Shown here in pieces: positions 15,747 to 25,003 of a stretch of DNA of 64,000 nucleotides. The position numbers and the translations under genes were made by a program. How positions within the stretch are numbered: the stretch's first letter is position 1; each line of letters opens with the position of its first letter. Origin of the DNA: Brevibacillus sp. (lineage in GTDB: Bacteria; Bacillota; Bacilli; Brevibacillales; Brevibacillaceae); assembly GCA_017656235.1 (NCBI GenBank), contig JACDOF010000001.1:1-64000 (forward strand), written 5' to 3'. The notes beneath the pieces are model-generated. The model did no database searches. It saw only the letters and a program-made list of their open reading frames with translations, and was not told the origin of the DNA.

Positions 15747-17498
15747 CTAAACTTCGAAGCGGTTGATCAGATTCTTCAGTTTCTTGGCCATTTGACTGAG
15801 GTTGGTCGCCATGCTCGAAACTTCCTCCATATACGCCAACTGTTCTTCTGTTGCCGCCGCCACGGATTGTGTATGGGAAGATGTTTCTGTAGTGATGGTC
15901 TCAGCTTCGGCGAGCGAATTGGCAACCTGATCGGAACCTGCGAGAAGATTCCCGGCAGCCTCGGCCACTTCGATGATCTGCACGGCCACTTGCTGTACGC
16001 TGGCGATGATTTTCTGAAAGGCTTCACCCGCCTCGTTGACGAGCGTCATTCCGGTCTCCACTTCTTTGGTGCCTTTGTTCATCGCGTTAACCGCTAGATC
16101 TGTATCGGACTGGATCTCCACAATCAATTGGGTGACAAACCTGGCTGATTCATCAGTCTGTTCAGCCAGCCTTCGTACTTCCTCGGCTACGACGGCAAAC
16201 CCTCTGCCATATTCTCCGGCACGAGCCGCTTCGATAGAGGCATTAAGAGCGAGCAAATTGGTCTGTCCGGCGATATCTTTTATCGTACCGACGATATTCC
16301 CCACTTCACGTGAACGGCTTTCAAGGACTTTCACCACGGAAGCCAGGTTTTCGACAGATTCCTTGATCGATTTCATTTGAGCGATCGCTTTTTGTACGGA
16401 CAGGTCTCCCAGGGCCGCTTCTTGCGATGCTCGTTGCGACGATTCGGACACGAAATCGGTTGAACGTCTGATCTGGTCGATGCTTTGCAGCATTCCGTGA
16501 ATGGCCATATTGGATTTTTTCGTTTCCGCTGCCTGTTTTTCCGCTCCCGCGGCGACTTCCTCCATCATTTCAGCGATCTGCACAACCGCCTTCTTCACCT
16601 GAACCGTATTCGCCTGAAGGTCCTCGGAGTAATCGCTGACATGGTCACTCGCCTCTTTGACCTGTTCAATCATTCTTCTTATACTATCTGTCATTCGGTT
16701 GAAGGATTCAGCCAGTTGACCAAGTTCATCCTTACGCTTGATGTCCACGCACGTCTGCATGTTGCCTTCGGCAATTCGGGAAGCCGCCTGAACGACTACA
16801 TTCAGCGGATTGACAATGGACCGGGTCACTAAGTGACCTGTTACCCCAGAGCACAGGATAGCTGCAATCGTTAGTCCTATCTGAATTACGAATACATGGT
16901 GCTGGATGGATCGAGCACTCTCATAGCTGGATCGCGCCAGATTTTGATTGTTCTCCACGGTCTCTTCCAGATACGCCGTTAGTATTCCGGCTTTATCCAG
17001 CAGATTTGAGCGGTACGTCTCCAGCGCGATTGCTGCTCCTGTGCCGCTGCCGAAATCCTCCGTCCCTTTTTTCATCCAGTCAAGTACGCTGAATAAGTCA
17101 GCGGAATATCCGTTCCAAATCGTTTGGAACTCGCTGGCTTTCTCGGCAGTCATCCCGTATGCCTCCGAGTTATTCATCAGTATTTGAACTCTCGTGTCAA
17201 TCTTCCCTCTGATGTCCTCAATCTGCGTGACGTAGGATGTCACGTCCGTATGATTCATTAAGAGAGCTGTGGCAATCGTACCGTTCAGCTTATCGTAGTA
17301 TGAAGAGAGCTGCATCATCTCGGTAACGGACTGCATTCGCTTGGTGTACATGTCCTCCATGGATTGCTCCAACATCATGGTGGAAAAGAGTCCGGAACCG
17401 CCTACCGCCAATAAGAAGGCAAGGATCAGCAGATAAGAACCCCAAATGCGAAAAATCAACTTTTGATTGGAAACGGGACGATCATTCAAGATGGACAC
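15747..17498 (-). CDS. Methyl-accepting chemotaxis protein
   Basis: A transmembrane chemoreceptor. It has TM1 near residues 15-40, an extracellular helical-bundle sensor of about 150 residues (4HB-like), TM2 near 205-225, a HAMP domain and a cytoplasmic signalling domain. The hairpin tip is [20 protein letters not shown] followed by [21 protein letters not shown] favour the GTG at 17498 because GGGAGG lies ten bases upstream; an in-frame ATG at 17516 would add six residues but lacks a site. A sigma54-type promoter precedes it and it is divergent from the sigma54 activator, so it probably senses the substrate of the nearby catabolic operon. Confidence 0.93.
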   Translation of the reverse strand: MSILNDRPVSNQKLIFRIWGSYLLILAFLLAVGGSGLFSTMMLEQSMEDMYTKRMQSVTEMMQLSSYYDKLNGTIATALLMNHTDVTSYVTQIEDIRGKIDTRVQILMNNSEAYGMTAEKASEFQTIWNGYSADLFSVLDWMKKGTEDFGSGTGAAIALETYRSNLLDKAGILTAYLEETVENNQNLARSSYESARSIQHHVFVIQIGLTIAAILCSGVTGHLVTRSIVNPLNVVVQAASRIAEGNMQTCVDIKRKDELGQLAESFNRMTDSIRRMIEQVKEASDHVSDYSEDLQANTVQVKKAVVQIAEMMEEVAAGAEKQAAETKKSNMAIHGMLQSIDQIRRSTDFVSESSQRASQEAALGDLSVQKAIAQMKSIKESVENLASVVKVLESRSREVGNIVGTIKDIAGQTNLLALNASIEAARAGEYGRGFAVVAEEVRRLAEQTDESARFVTQLIVEIQSDTDLAVNAMNKGTKEVETGMTLVNEAGEAFQKIIASVQQVAVQIIEVAEAAGNLLAGSDQVANSLAEAETITTETSSHTQSVAAATEEQLAYMEEVSSMATNLSQMAKKLKNLINRFEV

Positions 17499-17544
17499 TG
17501 CTATGTCGCCTCCCATGTGGTTGTTTCAGCAGTCTAAAATTTTC

Positions 17545-17560
17545 GCAATTTTTATGCCAA
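17545..17560 (-). promoter_or_regulatory. sigma54 (-24/-12) promoter of the chemoreceptor gene
   Basis: The minus strand reads TTGGCATAAAAATTGC, with GG and GC ten bases apart and a near-consensus match in both elements. Transcription would start near 17533, about 35 bases before the chosen GTG. Candidate activator sites lie 125-270 bases upstream. Confidence 0.75.
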
Positions 17561-17681
17561 TCACCCTTGAATAAAGGCGACCTTGGAGACTCCCTTTCGA
17601 GAGATGGAAAGGGCCAGGAAAGCAGTGGGTGGGGAAAAGAGGACAGCAAAGAAGCGCAGCCTCAGGTGGTTTTGCCCTTCT

Positions 17682-17813
17682 TTGATGCAATCACGCATCG
17701 TTTTTTTCATTTGCGCGAAAATTCGACACATAGAATGTCGATTGCTGCACGCTTTTGCTTATTTACATCCATGTTGATGCAACTATACAATGATTGATGC
17801 AAATATACATCAA
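17682..17813. promoter_or_regulatory. Candidate activator (UAS) sites between chemoreceptor and activator
   Basis: GATGCA-ATCA-CGCATC occurs at 17684-17699, GATGCA-ACTA-TACAAT at 17776-17791 and GATGCA-AATA-TACATC at 17796-17811. The last forms the 20-bp palindrome TTGATGCAAATATACATCAA and is spaced 20 bp from the copy before it. The layout resembles the sites upstream of etfBA. These lie in the 470-base gap between the divergent genes and could serve both. Confidence 0.5.
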
Positions 17814-17951
17814 ATTCCGTGGAAATCGTCGTTTGTACATAAGCGGTATTCCTCGAATTGGGTAAAAATCCCCCTATCTTTGGCTCCATATTCGTTCTCT
17901 TTCCGGCAATCGTGTTCAAAATATTGGCACGGTTCTTGCTTTTGTAAAAAA

Positions 17952-17965
17952 TGAAAGCGCTTAAG
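17952..17965 (+). promoter_or_regulatory. Possible cre box (CcpA) before the sigma54 activator
   Basis: TGAAAGCGCTTAAG contains the palindromic AAGCGCTT core of CcpA sites and differs from consensus at the 3' end. It lies 22 bases before the TTG start and would allow carbon catabolite repression of the activator. No clear sigmaA promoter is visible in this gap. Confidence 0.4.
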
Positions 17966-17986
17966 GCGTTTGAGGAGTGAGGCAAT

Positions 17987-20074
17987 TTGATCGGGATCGT
18001 GAAGGATATCATGACAAGCCCCTTTGTTATCTTTTATGAAGACGATTCCCCGCATCGATGTCTGCAAACATTTGTTCAAAAAGATCTGGATGGGGCCTTG
18101 GTGTTTAATGACCTTGATGAACTCGTCGGCACTTTGACCGCGAAGGCGTTGTTGAAAGGGCTTTTCTCACAGGCCAAAACGATTCGTGAGATTATGACCA
18201 TTCCCGGAGAAATACTGAACGAAGATGATCGCATTGACTCCGCCATTCACTGCTCAGGCGAAATTCATCCGGTGAAGAACAGCCGCAACGAACTGATCGG
18301 CTGCATTACCCATAAGCAGCTGATCGAAGTGTACAGCGAGATGATTCAGGAGAAACTCAGCCTGATGGATGCCATCTTTAATTCGGCACATAACGGAATC
18401 CTGTCGATCGACGATAAAGGTTTTATCACTTCCATCAATCCGGCAGCGGAGAGGATGGCGGGAACAACGGCAGAGCAAGCAATCGGCCAGTACATCACCA
18501 ACGTGGTGGTTAATCCCGGGCTGCTGAAAGTGTTGAAAACCGGTAAACCATACAGCGCGAAGTATCAGGTGGGCAAAAGAAAATACATCAGTAATCGCTC
18601 GCCGATTATCCGGAATGGCAAAGTGGTTGGAGCCGTGGGAGTATTTCAGGATATATCCGAAATTGAATTCGTCTCCGCAGAACTTTCCAGCGTGAAGAAC
18701 ATCCTGCGGGAGTTGGATATTGTGCTGGAATCGTCCTGCGATGCCATTCTGATTACGGACGACCAAGGGAACATGATCAAAGCCAATCAGTCGTTTTTGC
18801 GGATCCTTGGCTTGGAAACCATCCCCCAAAACTATGATTCCCTGGTGGGTGACTATCTCGAGAGTTCGGTTGTTTCGGCCGTTTTGGCGAATCAACAGAC
18901 GGTTAAGGTCATGGAAAGGAACAAAAAGAATCAGAACTTGCTGATGATTACGGGCACACCGGTAATTGACACAGAGGGAAAAGTGTATCGCGTTGTGATC
19001 AATATTCAAAACATTACGGAAATCGATAATCTCAGACGCGAGTTGGACGAGGCAAAGCGGCATCTGAGTCAACTCCAGGGTGAACAGAATTCGCTGCACC
19101 ATCTGATTGCCGCCTCCGCCGGCATGAAAAAGGTGATCAGGATCGCGGAACAAATCGCCAAAGTGGATTCAACCGTGTTGATACTCGGGGAATCAGGGGT
19201 AGGCAAGGAGGAAATCTCCAAGCTGATTCATCAGTTGGGCGATCGAAAGGATAACCCTTTCGTCAAAGTGAACTGTGGTGCGATCCCGGAACAGTTACTG
19301 GAGTCTGAATTGTTTGGCTACGAGCCGGGCGCATTTACCGGCGCAAACAAAGGAGGGAAAATGGGGCTTTTTGAATCTGCGAACAATGGCACGATATTCC
19401 TCGATGAAATCGGTGAACTTCCACTGGGGCTTCAGGTGAAACTGCTCCGGGTACTGCAAGAGAAAGAAATAACCCGTGTGGGCGGAGTCCATCCAAAGAA
19501 GATTGATGTCCGCATCATTGCGGCCACCAACCGTGATTTGAAGGAACTCGTCGAGAAGGGGGCGTTTCGCAAAGACCTGTATTACCGGTTGAATGTTGTG
19601 CCAATCCACATCCCTCCGCTGCGTGAACGAGTGGAAGACATCCCGCTGCTCCTGGGTATGTTCCAGCAGCGATTCTCTCAGCACTACGGAATAGAAAAGT
19701 TCTTTTCACCCGAGGCCCTACAAGCCCTTATTCATTACCGCTGGCCGGGGAATGTCCGTGAACTGGCCAATGTAGTCGAAAGACTGATCGTGATGACGCC
19801 GGGTCCTACTATCGAGTGGAAGGACGTCAAGATGGTGCTGGAGGAAGAAGGGATTGGAGATGAGAACAGCTTCGTTTATGTAAGTGGCATCATGCCGTTG
19901 AAAGAAGCAGTGGATGAGGTGGAAAAACAGCTGCTGCTCAAAGCGCTTCGCTTGTATAAAAACACGCGTCGCACCGCAGAGGTACTGAAGGTGGATCAAT
20001 CTACCATCGTCCGCAAGATGAAAAAATACAGAAAAGGGATACTCGCTCCTGAGGTGGATTCGTTGAATCATTAA
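17987..20074 (+). CDS. sigma54-dependent activator with CBS, two PAS, AAA+ and Fis domains
   Basis: The 695-residue regulator has a CBS pair (1-120), two PAS domains (about 125-230 and 240-350), an AAA+ ATPase and a C-terminal Fis-type helix-turn-helix (about 645-685). Walker A is GESGVGKE near 401-408, the sigma54-contact loop GAFTGA is intact near 448-453, and Walker B is IFLDEIGELP. The TTG start has GAGGAGTGAGG upstream. CBS and PAS inputs suggest sensing of adenine nucleotides or acyl-CoA-like ligands, but no ligand can be named. Five sigma54-type promoters lie within 8 kb, including one just after its own stop codon. Confidence 0.93.
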   Translation: MIGIVKDIMTSPFVIFYEDDSPHRCLQTFVQKDLDGALVFNDLDELVGTLTAKALLKGLFSQAKTIREIMTIPGEILNEDDRIDSAIHCSGEIHPVKNSRNELIGCITHKQLIEVYSEMIQEKLSLMDAIFNSAHNGILSIDDKGFITSINPAAERMAGTTAEQAIGQYITNVVVNPGLLKVLKTGKPYSAKYQVGKRKYISNRSPIIRNGKVVGAVGVFQDISEIEFVSAELSSVKNILRELDIVLESSCDAILITDDQGNMIKANQSFLRILGLETIPQNYDSLVGDYLESSVVSAVLANQQTVKVMERNKKNQNLLMITGTPVIDTEGKVYRVVINIQNITEIDNLRRELDEAKRHLSQLQGEQNSLHHLIAASAGMKKVIRIAEQIAKVDSTVLILGESGVGKEEISKLIHQLGDRKDNPFVKVNCGAIPEQLLESELFGYEPGAFTGANKGGKMGLFESANNGTIFLDEIGELPLGLQVKLLRVLQEKEITRVGGVHPKKIDVRIIAATNRDLKELVEKGAFRKDLYYRLNVVPIHIPPLRERVEDIPLLLGMFQQRFSQHYGIEKFFSPEALQALIHYRWPGNVRELANVVERLIVMTPGPTIEWKDVKMVLEEEGIGDENSFVYVSGIMPLKEAVDEVEKQLLLKALRLYKNTRRTAEVLKVDQSTIVRKMKKYRKGILAPEVDSLNH

Positions 20075-20076
20075 TT

Positions 20077-20093
20077 TTGGCATAACTCTTGCA
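20077..20093 (+). promoter_or_regulatory. sigma54 (-24/-12) promoter of the CoA-transferase operon
   Basis: TTGGCATAACTCTTGCA starts three bases after the activator's stop codon and has the exact GG-N10-GC spacing with TTGCA at -12. Transcription would start near 20104, about 65 bases before the first gene. No GATGCA-type site is seen within 150 bases; the nearest lies 2.3 kb upstream. Confidence 0.8.
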
Positions 20094-20167
20094 AAAAAAG
20101 CCCGTGTGAAAGAGTCATCCACTCATCGTAGGGTGCACATCTTAAAACCAGAAGGGAGGTTATGATC

Positions 20168-20818
20168 GTGTCAACGAATGAACTGTCCGAAAGAGTCAAA
20201 ATTGCAAAACGAGTCGCGCAGGAACTGAAGGATGGACAAATCGTCAATCTGGGGGTAGGGATTCCCACTTTAATCCCTGATTACATAGACCCAGGAAAAC
20301 AAGTGTTTCTGCAGACGGAAAACGGCCTGCTTGGAATGGGGCCGACTCCGCCAGAAGATGAGATCGATATGGATATCATCAGCGCGAGCAAACAACCGGT
20401 GACCATGCTTCCAGGCGCGGCGTTGTTTGACAGTGCAGAATCGTTTGCGATGATTCGCGGCGGACATATCGATGTGGCTGTGCTGGGAGCTTTGCAGGTG
20501 GCCCAGACAGGAGAGATCGCCAACTGGGCAGTGCCGGGGCAGAACATTCTGGGCGTAGGCGGAGCAATGGATTTGGTAGCCGGAGCAAAAAAGATCATTC
20601 TGGCTTTAAGTCATGTATCGAAAAACGGAGAACCCAAGCTGGTGAAGAAATTGACCTATCCAAGCAGCGGTTCGCGCAAGGCCGATATGGTTGTTACGGA
20701 CAAAGCGGTGTTTACATTTACAGACGGAAAGATGACTCTGGTGGAGCTCGATCCTTCCTGCAGCCTGGAAGAATTGAAGAAAATAACGGACGCCGAATTC
20801 GAGGTTGCGCTCAACTGA
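20168..20818 (+). CDS. CoA-transferase subunit B (3-oxoacid type)
   Basis: Catalytic subunit of a class I CoA-transferase, which moves CoA from a donor such as acetyl- or succinyl-CoA to a carboxylic acid. The active-site Glu lies in QTENGLLGMG near residue 51, followed by the family's IRGGHIDVAVLGALQV and GEIANWAVPG stretches. The length (216 residues) is normal for a separate beta subunit. GTG 20168 is preferred since GGGAGG is eight bases upstream; ATG 20162 is only two bases from it. The partner subunit A is nine genes downstream at 29600, at the far side of the operon. Confidence 0.9.
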   Translation: MSTNELSERVKIAKRVAQELKDGQIVNLGVGIPTLIPDYIDPGKQVFLQTENGLLGMGPTPPEDEIDMDIISASKQPVTMLPGAALFDSAESFAMIRGGHIDVAVLGALQVAQTGEIANWAVPGQNILGVGGAMDLVAGAKKIILALSHVSKNGEPKLVKKLTYPSSGSRKADMVVTDKAVFTFTDGKMTLVELDPSCSLEELKKITDAEFEVALN

Positions 20819-20856
20819 CATCAACGGTGACTTGATATGGGAAGGAGATAGACGAG

Positions 20857-21708
20857 ATGGTGAAAAACATTGGCGTTATTGGCGGCGGCGTAATGGGGAG
20901 AGGAATCGCTTATGTGGCGGCGGTATCAGGGTACAACGTCGTGCTGCAAGATATATCCGCCGAAGCACTGGAGAAGGCCAGGCACTACATCGAATCGGAG
21001 CTGGCGAAAAGCGTAGAGAAAGGGTATATCAAACAGCAGCAAAAGGATACGGCGATAAAGAACCTCGCTTACAGTACGGATTTGGCTGCTGCGGCGCGGA
21101 ACGCCGACCTCGTCATAGAGGCAGTCTTGGAATTAATGGATGTAAAGATCGATGTGTTTAAAAAGCTGGATCAACATGCGCCGCCACATGCCGTATTGGC
21201 CACCAATACATCGACGATGAGTCCAACCGAAATTGCCGCCCAGACCTCCCGTCCTGACAAATGTGTGGCCATGCACTTTTTCAATCCGCCACACAAAATG
21301 AAGCTGATCGAAATTGTCAGAGGCCTGGATACTTCTGACGAAACGGTTGCCATCGCAAAAGAAGTAGCCAAGCAGATGAATAAGGAAAGCGTTGAGGTGA
21401 ACGAATATCCCGGATTCGTGACCAGCCGAATGAACTGCCTGATCGGCAACGAAGCGATGTACATGCTTATGGAAGGCGTGGCCTCCGCTGAAGATATCGA
21501 TAAAGCGATCAAGCTTGGCCTCAACCATCCGATGGGTCCGCTTGAGCTGGCCGATTTGGTGGGCTTGGATACGCGCCTGAGAAACATGGAGTATCTCCAC
21601 AAGACATTGGGGGAAAAGTATCGCCCCTGCCCGCTGCTGGTGAAATATGTAAAGGCGGGACGACTTGGCCGAAAATCGGGGGAAGGATTCTACAACTATG
21701 ACAACTAG
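20857..21708 (+). CDS. 3-hydroxyacyl-CoA dehydrogenase (3-hydroxybutyryl-CoA type)
   Basis: NAD(P)-dependent oxidation of a 3-hydroxyacyl-CoA, the third step of beta-oxidation. The Rossmann motif GGGVMGRG is at residues 8-15. Catalytic elements are visible: NTSTMSPTEIA, His in MHFFNPPHKMKLIEIV, and Asn in SRMNCLIGNEA. The 283-residue length fits the short single-function enzymes (Hbd/PaaH). The start has GGGAAGGAG upstream. Its 3' end overlaps the enoyl-CoA hydratase gene by 11 bases. Confidence 0.93.
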   Translation: MVKNIGVIGGGVMGRGIAYVAAVSGYNVVLQDISAEALEKARHYIESELAKSVEKGYIKQQQKDTAIKNLAYSTDLAAAARNADLVIEAVLELMDVKIDVFKKLDQHAPPHAVLATNTSTMSPTEIAAQTSRPDKCVAMHFFNPPHKMKLIEIVRGLDTSDETVAIAKEVAKQMNKESVEVNEYPGFVTSRMNCLIGNEAMYMLMEGVASAEDIDKAIKLGLNHPMGPLELADLVGLDTRLRNMEYLHKTLGEKYRPCPLLVKYVKAGRLGRKSGEGFYNYDN

Positions 21709-22492
21709 TCAGGACATTCCGTTTCAGAACCTGATCGTAGAGGCAGAAGACGGCATCGGAATCATCAAGATCAACCGGCCGGAACTTCGGAACACGCTAA
21801 GTAAAGATACGCTGCTGGAAATCGAACAGGCAATTGACTATCACGAAAATCGGGAAGATGTGCAAGTGATCGTCATTACCAGCGAAGGGAATCAATCCTT
21901 TGCCGCCGGAGCGGATATCAGACAGCTGCATGAGAGAACGATGCTGGAAGCGCTGGTACCCGGCATCCAGGCAACATTCAGAAAAATCGAACTTTGCGGC
22001 AAGCCGACCATCGCAGCCATTAACGGGTATGCCATCGGCGGGGGATGTGAACTGGCGATCTCCTGTGACATCCGGATTGCGGCTGACCACTGCAAAATCG
22101 GTCTTCCCGAATTGAACCTGGGGATCATCCCGGGCGGCGGCGGAACCCAGCGGCTGGCTCGTATCGTGGGCAAAGGAAGAGCGCTGGAAATGATCCTGAC
22201 CGGTACGTTGATTGATGCCAAGAGAGCGGAAGAGATCGGTCTGGTGTCCCGGGCTGTCCCCTACGAGCAATTGTGGGACGCTGTAAAAGAAACCGCTAAC
22301 AAAATCATGGGCAAAGGTCCTGTTGCGATTCGCTTGACAAAAATGGTGATCAACCGCGGTTATGACCTGGACTTGGACTCAGCGCTGATGATGGAGAAGC
22401 TGGCGCAAACCATTGCCTTCGCAACGGAGGATAAAGACGAGGGAACCAAAGCGTTCCTGGAAAAACGCAAACCAGAATTCAAAAACAGATAG
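21698..22492 (+). CDS. Enoyl-CoA hydratase/isomerase family protein
   Basis: A crotonase-fold enzyme that hydrates 2-enoyl-CoA in beta-oxidation. The oxyanion-hole segments are FAAGADIRQLHERT and GYAIGGGCELAISCD, and the catalytic Glu lies in LPELNLGIIPGGGGTQRLAR. The 264-residue length is normal. The ATG at 21698 overlaps the end of the dehydrogenase gene and has GGGGGAAGG upstream; the frame is open for 11 more codons within that gene. Substrate chain length is not readable. Confidence 0.93.
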   Translation: MTTSQDIPFQNLIVEAEDGIGIIKINRPELRNTLSKDTLLEIEQAIDYHENREDVQVIVITSEGNQSFAAGADIRQLHERTMLEALVPGIQATFRKIELCGKPTIAAINGYAIGGGCELAISCDIRIAADHCKIGLPELNLGIIPGGGGTQRLARIVGKGRALEMILTGTLIDAKRAEEIGLVSRAVPYEQLWDAVKETANKIMGKGPVAIRLTKMVINRGYDLDLDSALMMEKLAQTIAFATEDKDEGTKAFLEKRKPEFKNR

Positions 22493-22506
22493 GAAGTGAG
22501 TCTGCT

Positions 22507-23658
22507 GTGGATTTTCGATTGCCTGAAGATATCGTCACATTAAAAAACGGTGTAAGGGATTTTATCAAGGAAGAAGTTGACCCGCATGCCAATGAAATTG
22601 AGGAGCTGGACGCCATTCCCGACAAGATCATGAAAATGTCGAAGGAGATGGGCCTGTTCGGATTGAGCATTCCGGAAGAATACGGCGGCCTTGGGCTTGA
22701 CATGGTGGGGAAATGCGCGATTCTCGAAGAATTGGGCAAGACCCACAACGGCTATACCACCGTAATCGGTGCCCACGTCGGGATCGGGACGGTCGGCATC
22801 GTGGAAATTGGCAGCGAGCAGCAGAAGAAAAAATATCTGCCGGACATGGCTGCCGGTGACCGGATTGGTGCCTTCGCCCTTACGGAACCGGATGCCGGAT
22901 CACAAGCCTACAACCTGAAGACAAGAGCGGTTCGCAAAGGTGATAAATACATCATCAACGGTTCGAAGCACTTCATTACCAACGCGCCGATCGCGGATGT
23001 CTTCACGGTAATGGCTGTGACCGATCCCGAAAAAGGACCGAAGGGCATTACCTCCTTCATCGTCGAGAAGGATTTTCCCGGCTTCCGTGTCGGCAAGATC
23101 GAAGAAAAAATGGGGCTGCACGGCTCCCAATCGGCTGAATTGATCTTTGAAGACCTGGAAGTCCCGGTAGAGAACGTACTTGGTCAGGAAGGCCAGGGGT
23201 ACGTCAATGCTCTCAAGATTCTGACCAACGGACGTGCCGGCCTGGCGGCGAGGAACCTGGGCTCCTGCCAAAAGCTGCTGGACATGAGCATACGTTATGC
23301 GCAGGAGCGGATCCAATTCGGTCAACCGATCATTCAAATTCAGGCGGTGCAGCACATGCTGGCGGAGATGGCGGTGGAGATTGAAGCGCTCCGTTCGATG
23401 ACCTATCGTGTCGCCTGGATGACCGATCAAGGCATGAATGTAATCAAGGAGGCAGCGATGGTAAAACTGTACGGCTCCGAGGTATATAACCGCGTTGCCG
23501 ACAAGGCCGTACAAATTCATGGCGGCATGGGTTACATCAAGGAATACCAGATAGAGCGCTATTACCGTGACGCGCGCATTACCAAAATCTACGAGGGGAC
23601 GTCCGAGATTCAGAAAAACATCATCGCTGCCCAGTTGATCAAACAATACGCGATGTAG
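22507..23658 (+). CDS. Acyl-CoA dehydrogenase
   Basis: FAD enzyme for the first beta-oxidation step, donating electrons to EtfAB. The 383-residue protein has the family signatures AFALTEPDAGSQA and QIHGGMGYIKEYQIERYYRD. The catalytic Glu is in the YEGTSEIQ motif near the C-terminus. The GTG start follows GGAAGTGAG. It is the intact paralogue of the broken gene at 14900; the N-terminal PEEYGGLGLD and KTHNG segments line up between them. The etfBA and quinone oxidoreductase genes lie about 8-10 kb away. Confidence 0.95.
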   Translation: MDFRLPEDIVTLKNGVRDFIKEEVDPHANEIEELDAIPDKIMKMSKEMGLFGLSIPEEYGGLGLDMVGKCAILEELGKTHNGYTTVIGAHVGIGTVGIVEIGSEQQKKKYLPDMAAGDRIGAFALTEPDAGSQAYNLKTRAVRKGDKYIINGSKHFITNAPIADVFTVMAVTDPEKGPKGITSFIVEKDFPGFRVGKIEEKMGLHGSQSAELIFEDLEVPVENVLGQEGQGYVNALKILTNGRAGLAARNLGSCQKLLDMSIRYAQERIQFGQPIIQIQAVQHMLAEMAVEIEALRSMTYRVAWMTDQGMNVIKEAAMVKLYGSEVYNRVADKAVQIHGGMGYIKEYQIERYYRDARITKIYEGTSEIQKNIIAAQLIKQYAM

Positions 23659-23671
23659 GGAGAAGATGGGG

Positions 23672-24865
23672 ATGAGAAACGCTGTTATCATCGATTCCGT
23701 TCGGCTGCCCATTGGTCGCATGGGCGGTGCTTTGAAGGATGTTCTGGTGGATTTCCTTGCCGCCAAGGTAATCGGTGAGATCATTGTCCGCACCGGTGTT
23801 CCGCAAACCGATGTGGACGAGGTGATCATGGGCCAGGCCAAACAGAGCACAGATTCTGCCAATCTGGCACGCTTGGCGCTTCTGCGTGCGGGTTTACCGG
23901 TTGAAGTGCCGGGCTACACGGTTCACCGTCAATGCGGGGCCGGATTGCAGGCGATCAACAATGCTGCCCAGCAGATTATGTGCGGTCTGGCTGATGTGGT
24001 CATCGCTGGCGGAGCGGAAAGCATGAGCACGGCACCTTATTACATTCGCCATGCCCGATACGGATATGGGGCGGGCAACGGAGAGCTTCTTGATCCGAAC
24101 ACGGAAAGCCAGCCGCGTTCCCAGCCGATTGAAGTATACGGCAACCTGACCATGGGTTTGACCGCAGAAAACCTGGCGGAAAAGTACCGGATCTCCCGGG
24201 AGGAGCAGGATGAGTTTGCCATGCGCAGCCAGGAGCTGGCTCATCAGGCGATCCAGCAGGGCCGCTTTCAACGGGAGATTGTACCGTATGAAATCAAAAA
24301 CAAAAAAGAGACAATTGTTTTTGATACCGACGAACATCCGCGCCGGACCAGCCTGGACAAGCTGGCCGCCCTGCAGCCGGTGTTTAAAGCAGGAGGAAGC
24401 GTCACCGCAGGAAACAGCAGCGGCAGAAACGACAGTGCATCAGTGGTGTTGATGATGTCGGAGGAGGCAGCCGAAAAACGCGGATTGCAGCCGAAAGCCA
24501 AAATCATTGCCCAAGCCGTAGCTGGTGTTTCTCCGGAGATCATGGGAATCGGCCCCGTGCCAGCGACCCAAAAGGCGCTCAAGCAGGCCGGACTTACCCT
24601 GGATGACATTGGATTGATTGAATTAAATGAAGCTTTTGCCGCGCAAGCACTTGCCGTGATCAAGCAGTTGGGATTGAAGCTGGACCGGGTAAACGTGAAT
24701 GGCGGGGCGATCGCCCTCGGCCATCCAATCGGGGCAACCGGAGCAATTCTCATGACCAAACTGCTGCACGAGATGGAAAGGCGCGGGGAGAAATACGGTC
24801 TGGTGACGCTTTGCATCGGTGGAGGACAGGGCATCACCACAATCGTGGAAAATCTGCAAGTGTAG
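23672..24865 (+). CDS. Thiolase family protein (acetyl-CoA acyltransferase)
   Basis: Thiolytic cleavage of 3-ketoacyl-CoA, the last beta-oxidation step. The acyl-carrying Cys is in VHRQCGAGLQAINNA. GHPIGATGA supplies the catalytic His, and CIGGGQG near the C-terminus supplies the second Cys. The 397-residue length is usual. Of two close ATGs, 23672 is preferred because AGGGAGA lies eight bases before it. Genes 20857-24865 supply a full beta-oxidation set: dehydrogenase, hydratase, hydroxyacyl-CoA dehydrogenase and thiolase. Confidence 0.94.
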   Translation: MRNAVIIDSVRLPIGRMGGALKDVLVDFLAAKVIGEIIVRTGVPQTDVDEVIMGQAKQSTDSANLARLALLRAGLPVEVPGYTVHRQCGAGLQAINNAAQQIMCGLADVVIAGGAESMSTAPYYIRHARYGYGAGNGELLDPNTESQPRSQPIEVYGNLTMGLTAENLAEKYRISREEQDEFAMRSQELAHQAIQQGRFQREIVPYEIKNKKETIVFDTDEHPRRTSLDKLAALQPVFKAGGSVTAGNSSGRNDSASVVLMMSEEAAEKRGLQPKAKIIAQAVAGVSPEIMGIGPVPATQKALKQAGLTLDDIGLIELNEAFAAQALAVIKQLGLKLDRVNVNGGAIALGHPIGATGAILMTKLLHEMERRGEKYGLVTLCIGGGQGITTIVENLQV

Positions 24866-24868
24866 GAA

Positions 24869-24890
24869 GGAGGCGGGACCTCCCGTCTCC
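24869..24890. repeat. Intergenic hairpin after the thiolase gene
   Basis: GGAG-G-CGGG (24869-24877) pairs with CCCG-T-CTCC (24882-24890) around an ACCT loop. No T-run follows, so it may partially terminate transcription or protect the upstream mRNA before the transporter genes. Confidence 0.45.
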
Positions 24891-25003
24891 GATCTATCAG
24901 GTTATTTCCTTCGGAAGAGGTCTGGGGAATCAGAACAATTGGGACTTCTTCTTGCGGGATAACATACTTTTCCTATTTCATTCCAAACTTTGGGGGGACT
25001 GCT

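Noticed and set aside
17575-17640. Possible cyclic-di-GMP riboswitch upstream of the chemoreceptor
   Set aside because: A CGAAAG-like loop flanked by pairing bases is present on the minus strand, but the conserved GEMM core is absent, and it lies upstream of the sigma54 promoter and so outside its transcript.
24933-24951. Possible sigma54 promoter before the TctC gene (TGGGACTTCTTCTTGC)
   Set aside because: Only a shifted alignment gives the ten-base spacing, and the -24 element then matches poorly.
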